The position numbers and the translations under genes were made by a program. This document shows, one piece after another, positions 14,439 to 22,708 of a DNA stretch of 62,090 bases. Below the pieces are notes generated by a model that searched no databases, had not been told where the DNA came from, and was given only the letters and a program-made list of their open reading frames with translations. Source of the DNA: a virus; IMG/VR virus record IMGVR_UViG_3300021138_000028, positions 1 through 62,090 of that record. One strand, written 5' to 3'. Each line of letters begins with the position of its first letter. Position 1 is the stretch's first letter.

Positions 14439-15373
14439 TTGACCAAAAAGTTCCTCAAGACATCGTAGATAGAGCGATTGCGAAAGCTCGCAACGTATTT
14501 ACGTGTCCTCATTGTGGCGCACCAAAAGGACAGCAATGTCGAAACGTCGGGTTAGACGATATTCATGATGTTCGGATGCCAAAAGGGATTGGATTTGCCG
14601 ATTTCCTTGACCTTGAAGCTAATTCTCCCAAGCTAGAGCAGATTGCACCTATGCTATTCGCTAAGAGGCTTGAAACGGTTAGGGTTCCCAAGCAGATTAC
14701 TCGTGGAGATATTGATTACAAGACTGCATCTGAGTCCGTAAGGGTTTTGGATGGTCGAATTCTTGTTGAAATGCTTCCTTCTGCGAAGCGATCTATTTTG
14801 ATTCCAGAATCAGTGGAGAGTAAACTAAGACCTCACCTTGGAGTCGTGTTGCAGTCGATGGAATACGCGACCCCGCGATGCGGAACTTACGTTTATCCTC
14901 CCAATCCGGGAACGATTGTGATTGTCAGGAGAACGGACGGTACTTGGATTACTGATGCTTACATGGGTGGCTATCAACCTCAAAATGAGGTTCGAGTTTA
15001 CGGTGTATATGGTGAGTTTCGGGGTCATCCTCAGATTTATGACTGGTGGGATTCTGTTCTTGCATCATATAATGAAGATATGGCTGCATGGGTACCCTAT
15101 GGGGATAAGATCCTCTTTCGACGTGATGCAAGTTTTGAAACAAGCGAAGGTGGGATTTATCTCCCTAATGGCTCACACCGTAGAACGGCAGAAGCAACTG
15201 TTGTTGCTGTCGGGCCGCTGGAAATGGATGTGAAGGTTGGCGATCGTGTTTGCTATGATCCATTCCATATTGAGCAGGTTGGCATTGAAGTCGACGGTGA
15301 AGTAGACATTGATCTTTTGATCGGTAGCCAACTTTCGATCAACTATGTGATCCCTGAGAAGGTGGTGGCATGA
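14429..15373 (+). CDS. Zinc-finger protein with two GroES-like domains
   Basis: 314 aa. Residues 26-49 hold C-P-H-C ... C ... H (Cys26, Cys29, Cys37, His46), a short zinc finger like those at the N-terminus of some phage proteins. Residues ~222-309 match GroES/Cpn10 closely: PYGDKILFRRD, then SEGGIYLPNGS (the mobile-loop region), then EATVVAVGPLE, VKVGDRVCYDP and a closing hydrophobic strand. Residues ~105-175 look like a second, more diverged GroES fold (VLDGRILVEMLPSAKRSILIP ... LGVVLQS ... GTIVIVRR). The protein might help host GroEL fold capsid proteins, as T4 gp31 does, or be a virion component. It overlaps terL and is translationally coupled to the next gene. Confidence 0.7.
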   Translation: MALIDQKVPQDIVDRAIAKARNVFTCPHCGAPKGQQCRNVGLDDIHDVRMPKGIGFADFLDLEANSPKLEQIAPMLFAKRLETVRVPKQITRGDIDYKTASESVRVLDGRILVEMLPSAKRSILIPESVESKLRPHLGVVLQSMEYATPRCGTYVYPPNPGTIVIVRRTDGTWITDAYMGGYQPQNEVRVYGVYGEFRGHPQIYDWWDSVLASYNEDMAAWVPYGDKILFRRDASFETSEGGIYLPNGSHRRTAEATVVAVGPLEMDVKVGDRVCYDPFHIEQVGIEVDGEVDIDLLIGSQLSINYVIPEKVVA

Positions 15374-15498
15374 ATACTCGTTACCTTCAATGGTGGGACA
15401 ATCATCTAGCGTTACAGTTGCTTATTATCGGTGCAGGATTAGCACTCGTTTTGTATTTCGTTGTATCCAAACAAGTCAAAAAGAAGGGTCTTAAATGA
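15370..15498 (+). CDS. 42-aa single-pass membrane protein
   Basis: MNTRYLQWWDNHLALQLL... has one hydrophobic helix (LQLLIIGAGLALVLYFVV) and a Lys-rich tail (KQVKKKGLK). Its ATG overlaps the previous TGA and its TGA overlaps the next ATG. Function unknown; membrane proteins this small are unusual between terminase and portal. Confidence 0.65.
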   Translation: MNTRYLQWWDNHLALQLLIIGAGLALVLYFVVSKQVKKKGLK

Positions 15499-15707
15499 AC
15501 ATACCAAGACAATACGCTCCATCGGAGCATGAGAAGGCATTCAGCAAGATTGGCGACCTTTGGGCTGGCAATAAAGCCATTGCCTTTATGGAAGAGAAGC
15601 GCAAGGAATTGAACAATACCTTAGCCGCTTGGATCGACCTCGACAACGATAAACAAGAAATTATCGTGATGTGGGACCCAAGCAAAGCGATTCCTGAGAC
15701 AGAATAG
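15495..15707 (+). CDS. Small hypothetical protein, 70 aa
   Basis: MNIPRQYAPSEHEKAFSK... is helical and charged with a C-terminal hydrophobic strand (EIIVMWDPS). It is coupled to the upstream membrane protein by ATGA and lies six bases before the portal gene. Unknown function. Confidence 0.65.
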   Translation: MNIPRQYAPSEHEKAFSKIGDLWAGNKAIAFMEEKRKELNNTLAAWIDLDNDKQEIIVMWDPSKAIPETE

Positions 15708-15713
15708 AAGCAC

Positions 15714-17180
15714 ATGGCATTAGTTGAACTCTCAGACGACATGAAGGGCAAGATCGGAAGGAAACTTCTGATGTATGTCGACGCAGGGCTCAACGCTATG
15801 GGCAGAATGCCTCAATGGTGGCTTGATGTTGAAAGGCAATACCGGAATGAAAATCCTGGCTTGAACCAAGGGCCTGATGGACAGAATAAGGGATACGATG
15901 AATTCCATATACCTTTGACTCAACCAAGGCTTGATATGCTTACGGCTCAAGTCACCACCGTTATTGGCAAGCAGAACCCGTACATGACGGACATGACCGA
16001 TCCAGAAGCTATCAGTGAACCCAAACAGCAATTGGTTCACTCGATATGGAAGGATGCTGGATTTGAAACCAAGATCCGTGATGCGGCAACAATTGTAGGA
16101 TGTACTGATGTTGCGTTCTATCGGCTATGCCCGAATTATGCCCAACGTGGCGCGGTAGACCTTGATGTTATTCACCCTGACTCGATGATCGTCTACCCTG
16201 CTTTGCCGAAAGGAATTCAAGCAGCGACTTGTGTTGGTCATAGGCTTGAAATGCGTCGATACTTAATTGAGTCGATGCAGGATGGAAAGACCTACTATAA
16301 AGGTGATCCTCCTACAACTTCATCTCAAGATGAGCATGATGCTGACCGTGAGCAAATGCACACTGGCGCAAATCTTGGTGATCTTGCTCCTGATGATGCT
16401 ACGGAACTTTGCGAGATTTGGCCTTTGGTCGTTCGGCTTGACCTAAAGCATATTGAAGATCCTTATACCAAGGAAAGAAACGAACGACTTTACCAAGCGA
16501 CGTTGGATTATAAGTCTGGTCGGCTCCTTCGACTTGAAGAGTATGACTTCGACTATATTTGGTATTTCAGGTCGCAGTACATTGGCTCACCACGCTATTT
16601 CTATTCTGGACAGTCAGTAGGTAGGAACCTTTATCCTGTTCAGGATATGTATAACTCCTTGTGGTCTGGATTCTTTGCTGGTGCCATGCAAGCGGCCTCG
16701 GGTGGTCCGGTAATTGGAGAAGGATTAACTTCTGGTGAGAAGTATCAGAAGTTTGGAATGACGACGGTTATTGAGTCTGATTCCCCTGTGACTCCGTGGC
16801 AAGGTTCAGTTCATTTTGACGGACAACCTTTCCCCCGTATGATTGCTTCTTGTGAAGAGATAGCAGATAAGATTGCTCGTATCTCTCAGAACACTCAGGG
16901 AGCGCAAGCACAAGGATCAACGACAGCTACGGAACAGTCGATCATCGCGGCTGGTGTTGCTGTTGGTATCGAACAGTTTATCGCTCGATTCTCTCAAGAC
17001 TTTCCTGCTATGGCGGCATTGACTTGCCAGATAGCCGCATCGGATTTTGAAGGGTTCTCTCAGAGGTATGGTCAGGATATTGTGATTCCTGATGATCTTG
17101 GAGGACCAGATTTAACCAACTTAGTTGGAAGCAACGTGGACGTATCACCTAACATCGTGGAGGCTCCAATTGGACAATAA
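15714..17180 (+). CDS. Portal protein
   Basis: 488 aa. The portal forms the dodecameric ring through which DNA enters and leaves the head. Supporting features are position after terminase and before scaffold and capsid genes, usual length, and family-like segments: PQWWLDVERQYRNENPG at the N-terminus, a wing/stem region with RLDMLTAQVTTVIGKQNPYM, and YNSLWSGFFAGAMQAASGGPVIGEG with a long acidic helix before GAQAQGSTTATEQSI. It ends NIVEAPIGQ. The helical crown normally found after this point seems to lie in the next reading frame (17170-17700). Confidence 0.8.
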   Translation: MALVELSDDMKGKIGRKLLMYVDAGLNAMGRMPQWWLDVERQYRNENPGLNQGPDGQNKGYDEFHIPLTQPRLDMLTAQVTTVIGKQNPYMTDMTDPEAISEPKQQLVHSIWKDAGFETKIRDAATIVGCTDVAFYRLCPNYAQRGAVDLDVIHPDSMIVYPALPKGIQAATCVGHRLEMRRYLIESMQDGKTYYKGDPPTTSSQDEHDADREQMHTGANLGDLAPDDATELCEIWPLVVRLDLKHIEDPYTKERNERLYQATLDYKSGRLLRLEEYDFDYIWYFRSQYIGSPRYFYSGQSVGRNLYPVQDMYNSLWSGFFAGAMQAASGGPVIGEGLTSGEKYQKFGMTTVIESDSPVTPWQGSVHFDGQPFPRMIASCEEIADKIARISQNTQGAQAQGSTTATEQSIIAAGVAVGIEQFIARFSQDFPAMAALTCQIAASDFEGFSQRYGQDIVIPDDLGGPDLTNLVGSNVDVSPNIVEAPIGQ

Positions 17181-17700
17181 CACTCCTGCTCCGATTGAGC
17201 AAGCGTCAAGAACACTGTCCTTGCAAAAGACAGACCTATTGACTCATGTGAATTGGGAACCGACAGGTAAGAGCCCTGGTAATACGCCACAAGCCAAGTT
17301 GCAAGCGGCACAAATGTTCTTGCAGATGTTGGCTAATCCGTCGATTGCTCAATATATTAACCTACCTGCCCTGCTTACGATCATCCTAAAGGATGGTCCG
17401 TTGCAGAATGCTACCAATGTGTTGAAGTCTCAGCAAGAGGTTCAACAAATGGCGCAACAGCAACAGCAAGCGCAAATGGCTCAAATGCAAGCGCAACAAG
17501 GACCACCTAATGACCAATCTCAGCCGACAACAGCACCAGCTATTGATTCAGGGGCAGTTCCCGGACCTCCAGCGTCTCAAGGAGTTCCTGATGGGACCGG
17601 AATGGGAAGTATGTCAGGCGTACCTAATGCACCACCTATCAATAGCGGAATCCCGATGCCTGGATCTGGACCCGATTTCCCAGGCGTCATCCATCGCTAG
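17170..17700 (+). CDS. Portal C-terminal-like protein (split portal tail)
   Basis: 176 aa from TTG 17170, six bases after a GGAGG site and overlapping the portal stop by 11 bases. The first ~90 residues (KLQAAQMFLQMLANPSIAQY ... NLPALLTIILKD) resemble the helical C-terminal part of portal proteins. The rest is Gln-rich (QQEVQQMAQQQQQ) and then Pro/Gly-rich and probably disordered. It may be a separate subunit-like tail of the portal. Its last 191 bases are shared with the next gene in another frame. Confidence 0.65.
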   Translation: MDNNTPAPIEQASRTLSLQKTDLLTHVNWEPTGKSPGNTPQAKLQAAQMFLQMLANPSIAQYINLPALLTIILKDGPLQNATNVLKSQQEVQQMAQQQQQAQMAQMQAQQGPPNDQSQPTTAPAIDSGAVPGPPASQGVPDGTGMGSMSGVPNAPPINSGIPMPGSGPDFPGVIHR

Positions 17701-17815
17701 GGAGCAAGGTAAGGCTAAGTTTTTGAGACGATTCGAGACACCGGATAGCACTTTTACGGAAGTAAAAGATTTCTGGGAAAAGGAAATGAAGGAAAAATGG
17801 AAGACGAAATTGTAG
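17510..17815 (+). CDS. Helical head-region protein overlapping the portal-tail gene
   Basis: 101 aa. The ATG at 17510 has an AAGGA site seven bases upstream. The first 191 bases overlap 17170-17700 in another frame, yet both translations look protein-like. This one has DLQRLKEFLMGPEWEVCQAYLMHHLSIAE and a C-terminal RRFETPDSTFTEVKDFWEKE. Short helical proteins follow the portal in many podoviruses. It overlaps the scaffold start by 19 bases. Confidence 0.65.
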   Translation: MTNLSRQQHQLLIQGQFPDLQRLKEFLMGPEWEVCQAYLMHHLSIAESRCLDLDPISQASSIAREQGKAKFLRRFETPDSTFTEVKDFWEKEMKEKWKTKL

Positions 17816-18480
17816 AAGTCCCTGCTGACTATACCGGGGCAGAAACCCCTGTGAATTCGACCACCGTTGCTACAGAATCCCAAGCGGTTACCCCGCCTCC
17901 GATTATTGCGGCACCAGATTTTGAAGCACTTCGGGCGCAAGCTATCGAGGAAGGACGACGACTGGCACGAGAAGAGTTATTGGCTTCTCAGCAAGTTGCT
18001 CAAACTCCTGCTCCGGTAGCCACACCTAAGAGTGAATTGCCACCGGAGTTTTTTGAAGATCCAGAAGGGTACATGGATCGTAAAGCGGCTGCCCAAGCCA
18101 AACTTGCCGTTGAGCAAGCAATGGCGACGGTGATGCCGTATATCCAGCGTACTCAGTCTGATGATGTTGTTGGTAAGGTAGCAAAGGGCCTAACTCCTGA
18201 TGCTCAAGACTTTGCTCGTAAGATCGCAAGTCAAATTGCACCGGGCGTTAAGCTGGAAGGTGAAGCATTGGATCTTATACAACGTGCTACTCGTGACTAT
18301 GATCGTGAGGTCCGCGAGAAGCAAGCAAAGACAGTTGAACCAGCGGTAGCGGAAACGGCTACGGTTCGTATGAATTCTGACATGATGGATACGTTCAAGG
18401 CAAATAACGCTTTTCGCGCTAAACACAATTTGCCTCCTATGTCTGCGGCTGAATTCAAGGCCCAAATGGAGAAACAATAA
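17797..18480 (+). CDS. Putative scaffolding protein
   Basis: 227 aa, Ala/Glu-rich and mostly helical, lying between portal and capsid genes where scaffolds usually are. An acidic, Pro-rich N-terminus is followed by a long helix (FEALRAQAIEEGRRLAREEL), a PPEFFEDPEGYMDRKAAA segment and a basic C-terminal helix (FRAKHNLPPMSAAEFKAQME) of the kind that binds capsid protein. Scaffolds guide capsid assembly and are then lost. No protease gene is obvious. Confidence 0.7.
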   Translation: MEDEIVEVPADYTGAETPVNSTTVATESQAVTPPPIIAAPDFEALRAQAIEEGRRLAREELLASQQVAQTPAPVATPKSELPPEFFEDPEGYMDRKAAAQAKLAVEQAMATVMPYIQRTQSDDVVGKVAKGLTPDAQDFARKIASQIAPGVKLEGEALDLIQRATRDYDREVREKQAKTVEPAVAETATVRMNSDMMDTFKANNAFRAKHNLPPMSAAEFKAQMEKQ

Positions 18481-18848
18481 TGGCAATCGTTAAGTCTCAA
18501 ACAGAAGCTCCACGAGGGCGTATTGCTCGTGATCCAGATCGTCACTATATCAAGATTCAAAAGGATGCTCCCTTGATGGGATATGACACTCCTATTCATG
18601 ACTACTTGGACATCAGTAGTATTGAGAATCCTGATGAACCGATGTACCGAATCGACTCAGAATCGGCTCGTGACACGGGTTCTTCGCAGATGATTTTGTT
18701 GTCCTGTTCAAAGACGGACCACAAACTTGCTATCAAGCAACTCGCTGATATTGCCAAGCGCAATGAAGGGGCTGTCAATACAGATAGCGACGAAAAATCA
18801 GAAGGATATGAGGAAATTACGCGAAAAAGATCAGCAATTAGTTCCTAA
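18480..18848 (+). CDS. Hypothetical head-region protein, 122 aa
   Basis: Its ATG overlaps the scaffold TAA (TAATG). MAIVKSQTEAPRGRIARDPDRHY... has no recognised domain. The last 25 residues are acidic and disorder-like. It could be a head-completion or decoration factor given its place. Confidence 0.65.
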   Translation: MAIVKSQTEAPRGRIARDPDRHYIKIQKDAPLMGYDTPIHDYLDISSIENPDEPMYRIDSESARDTGSSQMILLSCSKTDHKLAIKQLADIAKRNEGAVNTDSDEKSEGYEEITRKRSAISS

Positions 18849-18870
18849 TCGCGTATCATAAAGACAATTG

Positions 18871-18896
18871 GACCCCTTATGGCTGGGGGGTGGGTC
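18871..18896 (+). promoter_or_regulatory. Leader hairpin with conserved loop (copy 1)
   Basis: GACCC ... GGGTC encloses CCCTTATGGCTGGGGG (18874-18889). The same 16-mer occurs at 37529-37544 inside a different but still complementary stem. The hairpin ends 15 bases before the ATG at 18912. There is no T-run, so it is not a terminator. Confidence 0.6.
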
Positions 18897-18911
18897 GCTG
18901 AAAGGAGAAAA

Positions 18912-19514
18912 ATGGCGGCACAAAGAGCTTTAGGTGTAGCGGGTCCGATTCCAGTTAGGATTGAGTGGTATCCCGTATACGCGTCTGCAACATTCGTCCA
19001 AGGGGATTTTCTTGTTCTACAAGGAACGACAACTGGTGTTACTATCGCGGCTGCGGCAGGTAATAACTTCACTACCCCTACTTCGCAAACTACAGCAATC
19101 GTTGGACGTGCAGAAGCACCTTCTAGCATCCAAACGGCTGATGCAACGTCGGTACAATGTACTTGGGTTCCGGTAACGGTAGCATCCCCCGATGTGTGGT
19201 TCCAGATTCCATTGTATTCGGCAACTGCGGCTAATGCTGTTGGCCTACTTGCTGAGATCGGGCGAGACTACGGTGGTCGCCAGGTAACCGCAAACTATCC
19301 TGCGGTCAACATTGACACGGTTGTTTCGGCAACAACTAACCCTACGACTGGCATTTTCCGAATTATGTCAATCGACTCTGCCGATAATCCCGGTTGGGCT
19401 ACGAGTGCAACTGGTACGGCTTATGCCGCTGGTACGACTCAGTTCTGTAACGTTTATGCCTCGGTTACCGCTCCCGCTTGCTTACTGTCGGGCGCAAGGA
19501 TGGTTGCTTACTAA
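18912..19514 (+). CDS. Putative capsid decoration protein, 200 aa
   Basis: The start is set at ATG 18912 after an AAAGGAG site. The protein is Thr/Ala/Val-rich and beta-structured (SATFVQGDFLVLQGTTTGVTI), typical of head decoration or fibre proteins. It lies directly before the major capsid gene, with its stop abutting the next ATG. The exact role is inferred. Confidence 0.6.
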   Translation: MAAQRALGVAGPIPVRIEWYPVYASATFVQGDFLVLQGTTTGVTIAAAAGNNFTTPTSQTTAIVGRAEAPSSIQTADATSVQCTWVPVTVASPDVWFQIPLYSATAANAVGLLAEIGRDYGGRQVTANYPAVNIDTVVSATTNPTTGIFRIMSIDSADNPGWATSATGTAYAAGTTQFCNVYASVTAPACLLSGARMVAY

Positions 19515-20429
19515 ATGGCTATTCTCGTACCTACACTCGCACTTGCGAGAAAGAACATTCTTGAAGTGTTCGTTGTCGAAGCTGATAAGCTCGAAAAGCA
19601 ATGGGACTTTGTTGTCGGAAAGGAATTCGACACAACTCAGGCTTTTGAAGTCTTTAAGCAGATCAAGCCATTGAGCCCTGCACAGCAGACGCCAGAAGGT
19701 CAGACTGTTGCTTACGATGATCTTGCTCAGATTTACACTCAGGCTTTCTATCCTGTCATGTTCACGAAAGGCTTGAAGTATTCAAAGCTATTTGCTTTCA
19801 CACTTCAATATCAGGACGTAATGAACAAGCAGGATCAGTTTGCTCGTGCGTTCACTCAGAAGAAGAACATCGTTGCGGCGAATATCAACAACCTTGGCTT
19901 CACGTCAACCACCTACGGTATGAACTCAGAGACTTTGTACTCGACGGCTCATAGCCAAGGTGCAGGTAACCCGACGTTCTCTAACCGTCCTGCCGCTGAA
20001 CTTCCGTTCGGGCCTCTTGCTCTTGAGCAGGGCCTTCAAGAACTTCGCGCACAGATCGATCCGGTTGGACAGCCAATGATGCTCACTGGTAAGGTGTTGC
20101 TTACTGTTCCGATTCAGAAGCAGGGTGTTGCTACTCGTGTCGTGAATTCGTTGAAGCTGGCAACCACGAACAACAACGACGTTAATACGTTCATCAAGGA
20201 TCGTATTGACTTTGAAGTTATCGACTACTACACCAGCTCAAACGCTTGGTTCCTTCGTATGCAGAAGGCTGGTGTCGGTGGACATGGACTGTTCATGTTG
20301 AACCAGATGCCATACGACATGGAACAGCTTGCTCGTGACGATGCCCTTATGGACAAGTGGGTCGGTTCCGAGTCTTACACTGTCGGTTGGAAGGATGCTC
20401 ACGGTTCTTGGGGAACCCTCGGGCAGTAA
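19515..20429 (+). CDS. Major capsid protein (HK97-fold candidate)
   Basis: 304 aa. Follows scaffold and decoration genes and has the expected size. An N-terminal arm with helix (ALARKNILEVFVVEADKLEKQWDF, read in parts) is followed by a central PLALEQGLQELRAQIDPVGQPMML and a LLTVPIQKQGVATRVVNS strand-helix. The C-terminus has DRIDFEVIDYYTSSNAWFLRM, similar to HK97-like/Mu gpT-like capsid proteins where a beta segment before 'WFL' closes the axial domain. No protease domain or cleavage site is evident. A ribosome site for the next gene (GGAG) lies right after its stop. Confidence 0.8.
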   Translation: MAILVPTLALARKNILEVFVVEADKLEKQWDFVVGKEFDTTQAFEVFKQIKPLSPAQQTPEGQTVAYDDLAQIYTQAFYPVMFTKGLKYSKLFAFTLQYQDVMNKQDQFARAFTQKKNIVAANINNLGFTSTTYGMNSETLYSTAHSQGAGNPTFSNRPAAELPFGPLALEQGLQELRAQIDPVGQPMMLTGKVLLTVPIQKQGVATRVVNSLKLATTNNNDVNTFIKDRIDFEVIDYYTSSNAWFLRMQKAGVGGHGLFMLNQMPYDMEQLARDDALMDKWVGSESYTVGWKDAHGSWGTLGQ

Positions 20430-20438
20430 GGAGAAAAA

Positions 20439-21518
20439 ATGCCCTCAGAAGGTACCCAATTTAAGAATAAGGTCTTCGGCATTCAGCCTCAATACGTCAA
20501 CGGGCTTCCAACCCTGTATGAAGGCTTGAACGTGCCGGGAACTTTTGCTTCGGCAACGTTCCTTGCGGGGACAGGTAACTCGACAAATCCAGTCAGCGGT
20601 ATTGGTGATATAGCCTATACCGCAACGACTCCAACCGTGTTGATCCCTGACAGTGCCGTTCCTTCGGGAATGCGCTGTTATATCACTCGATGCGACATTG
20701 ATATGCAGGGAAATACCCCTTGGGCAAACACAGGCTTCAATGCCTACTGTATGCTCTCGGACACGGCAAGCCATCCGCTTGTTTACGTTCCTCGTGCGGC
20801 TCTACAATGGGGCTTGTCGGAGTATGAACTTCCTCAAGCTAATATTGAAGTGCCATTACAGGTCACAGTGTCCTCGTATGCGGCGGCAACTGGTGTTATT
20901 ACTGTTCCGTCGATCTTTACGGCTGGTGCAGTAGCGGCTGCTAACCCTCCAATGAACAACACTCCGTTTACGGTTGTGGCTGGAACTGGACAGGGACAAA
21001 GCGCAATCATCAGTTCGTTTACTGCGACAACGGTAACTCCTGTTGGTGGTGCGGCGGCATTCCCAGTAGCCTTGGACAATACAAGCGTCTTGGCGTTTTG
21101 GTATTGGCCTGTTCAGGTCGGTGGTAGCTCAACGGTTATTAGTCTTTCTACTTTGAATACTAGCAACACGTTTGCGGCGAACTCACTCGACAATGGATTC
21201 AACCTCCTTGGTATTTCCTACCAGAGTGGTGCGGCTAGTGGAACGGTTCGTCCGATCCTATCTAATCAGGTGTACTCGGCTAACACGAGTGTTCCGACCG
21301 TCACAGCGGCTTTCGCCTTCAATACTAACCCTTCGGCTTATGACGTGATACAAATTACGAATAACACTGAAATGGCTGGTATTGTCGACATGGCAGTTGT
21401 GGATAAGTGGGCCGCTTCGCAGACAGGTAAGGGAATTCAGTTCACTACTGGTCCGGTTGGAACTTGGACTTCGGGATCTCCGCTCCGCATTTATGTGGAA
21501 GGATTCTTCGCGGTATAA
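20439..21518 (+). CDS. Capsid-associated structural protein with inserted beta-domain
   Basis: 359 aa, good ribosome site (AAGGAG). Beta-rich and Thr/Ala/Gly-rich, with its N-terminus (FKNKVFGIQPQYVNGLPTLYEG) followed by strands. Residues ~141-220 form a distinct module (SSYAAATGVIT ... VVAGTGQGQS ... TATTVTP ... ALDNTSVLAFW) that recurs in the nozzle protein at 24518-24735. Likely a minor capsid or decoration protein. It is the last gene before a terminator, so probably made in large amounts with the capsid protein. Confidence 0.65.
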   Translation: MPSEGTQFKNKVFGIQPQYVNGLPTLYEGLNVPGTFASATFLAGTGNSTNPVSGIGDIAYTATTPTVLIPDSAVPSGMRCYITRCDIDMQGNTPWANTGFNAYCMLSDTASHPLVYVPRAALQWGLSEYELPQANIEVPLQVTVSSYAAATGVITVPSIFTAGAVAAANPPMNNTPFTVVAGTGQGQSAIISSFTATTVTPVGGAAAFPVALDNTSVLAFWYWPVQVGGSSTVISLSTLNTSNTFAANSLDNGFNLLGISYQSGAASGTVRPILSNQVYSANTSVPTVTAAFAFNTNPSAYDVIQITNNTEMAGIVDMAVVDKWAASQTGKGIQFTTGPVGTWTSGSPLRIYVEGFFAV

Positions 21519-21542
21519 TCGCCTTACTTTCCAGGAATCAAG

Positions 21543-21575
21543 AACCTCGGTGGCTTATAACTATCGGGGTTTTTT
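21543..21575 (+). terminator. Rho-independent terminator after the capsid genes
   Basis: AACCTCG, a 15-nt loop, CGGGGTT (one T-G pair), then a run of five T. It lies 25 bases after the stop at 21518. Confidence 0.75.
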
Positions 21576-21586
21576 GGTATTTGGGA

Positions 21587-21592
21587 TAGAAT
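21587..21592 (+). promoter_or_regulatory. Candidate -10 close to a start codon
   Basis: TAGAAT six bases before the ATG at 21599, directly after a terminator. No clear -35 is found, but the arrangement repeats that at 12127-12138. No Shine-Dalgarno is present. Confidence 0.4.
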
Positions 21593-21598
21593 AAGTCA

Positions 21599-22186
21599 AT
21601 GCCAACTTACACAAATACTGCTGGATCAGTTAAAAACGTAGCGAGAGCTAGTTCTGTTGGTGTATGGTCAAATGCTGGTGCAGTTTGGAATGGAGCAAGC
21701 CAAGGTGCATATTATCAATTTACTGACTATCTTTGCTTTTACAATTTTGGATTTTCGATCCCATCTACAGAGAGTATTGTTGGAATTCAGGTTCAATATC
21801 CTATTTACAATTCCCCTGATACGAACGAAAAAGCCTGTGATAGTTCAGTCGTTTTAACGGCTGATGCTTTAACTCAAATTGTAGGATCAGTTGACCATGC
21901 AACTGCAACACCATATAGTAATATCTCCTTGACAACTCAATATCACGGCACTTCTGCGGATACATGGAGTGCTAGCCTTACTTATGCTCAGGCAAACTCT
22001 TCAAACTTTGGATTCATGCTATCTTGCAAGGAAACAACTGGTGGTGTTTCTGGCCCGACAAGTCAAGTCGCAAGTGCGACCCCAACGATTGTAATAACTA
22101 CTGTGGTAAACCCCACGTTGGTTCCAAATGCGTCTACAATGTATCAGGCAGGAATTATGCCGGTTAATGGTTCAAGGATTTTCTAA
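21599..22186 (+). CDS. Beta-sandwich virion protein
   Basis: 195 aa. It contains FGFSIPSTESIVGIQVQY, VVLTAD, then YHGTSADTWSASLTYAQANSSNFGFML and a closing PTIVITTVV strand. This series is found in phage structural proteins, where a beta-sandwich is often attached to tail or head appendages. First gene of a new transcription unit. The role (appendage or decoration) is inferred. Confidence 0.6.
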   Translation: MPTYTNTAGSVKNVARASSVGVWSNAGAVWNGASQGAYYQFTDYLCFYNFGFSIPSTESIVGIQVQYPIYNSPDTNEKACDSSVVLTADALTQIVGSVDHATATPYSNISLTTQYHGTSADTWSASLTYAQANSSNFGFMLSCKETTGGVSGPTSQVASATPTIVITTVVNPTLVPNASTMYQAGIMPVNGSRIF

Positions 22187-22708
22187 ATGGCAGCAGGAAA
22201 CGCAACTCCAAATCCAGTTTACGGTCAAGCTTATCGCTTCCCATTCAAGATCGTATCTCTTGCGACGGGAAACCCGATCACTGGTGGCTTAACTGGCCTT
22301 TCGACCTCTGGTAACTGCCAAGTAAGCAAAGATGGAGCAACGTTCGTCAACACAACGAATAATCCAGTGGAGATAGGAACTAGCGGCTATGGATACCTTG
22401 ATCTTACTGCCGCTGAGATGTCGTATTCATCATTGATCGTCCGAATTGCGGCAACCAACTCCAATGCCGTTGAATTCTCGATCACCATTCCAATCTGCTA
22501 TCTCCAACCAACGGCAGGTCGGGCCGACCAAGCAACGATTGTCCGAGTGGAACAGCTATTCCTTCAAGAATTCTATTTCTGGTTTAACAAGCAAGTTATC
22601 TCGTCTAACGTCCAGACGGTTTATCTCCCAGATGGTACAACGCCTTTAGCTTCGGGCGCCGTCTCAAACGATGGGAACGGTGGGTCAGTAAGGAACACAA
22701 TACAGTGA
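22187..22708 (+). CDS. Virion structural protein, 173 aa
   Basis: Starts directly after the previous stop. GNPITGGLTG, the QVSKDGATFVN segment, then EIGTSGYGYLDLTAAEMSYSSLIVRIAA matches a phage structural domain with the pattern 'S-x-DG-x-F ... G-x-Y-x-x-x-LTAAEM'. A helical C-terminus (VRVEQLFLQEFYFWFNK) follows. It belongs to the tail/head-joining block. Confidence 0.6.
   Translation: MAAGNATPNPVYGQAYRFPFKIVSLATGNPITGGLTGLSTSGNCQVSKDGATFVNTTNNPVEIGTSGYGYLDLTAAEMSYSSLIVRIAATNSNAVEFSITIPICYLQPTAGRADQATIVRVEQLFLQEFYFWFNKQVISSNVQTVYLPDGTTPLASGAVSNDGNGGSVRNTIQ

Noticed and set aside
18871-18896. Hairpin before the decoration protein as a terminator
   Set aside because: No T-run follows on either strand, and the gene behind it has its own strong ribosome site.
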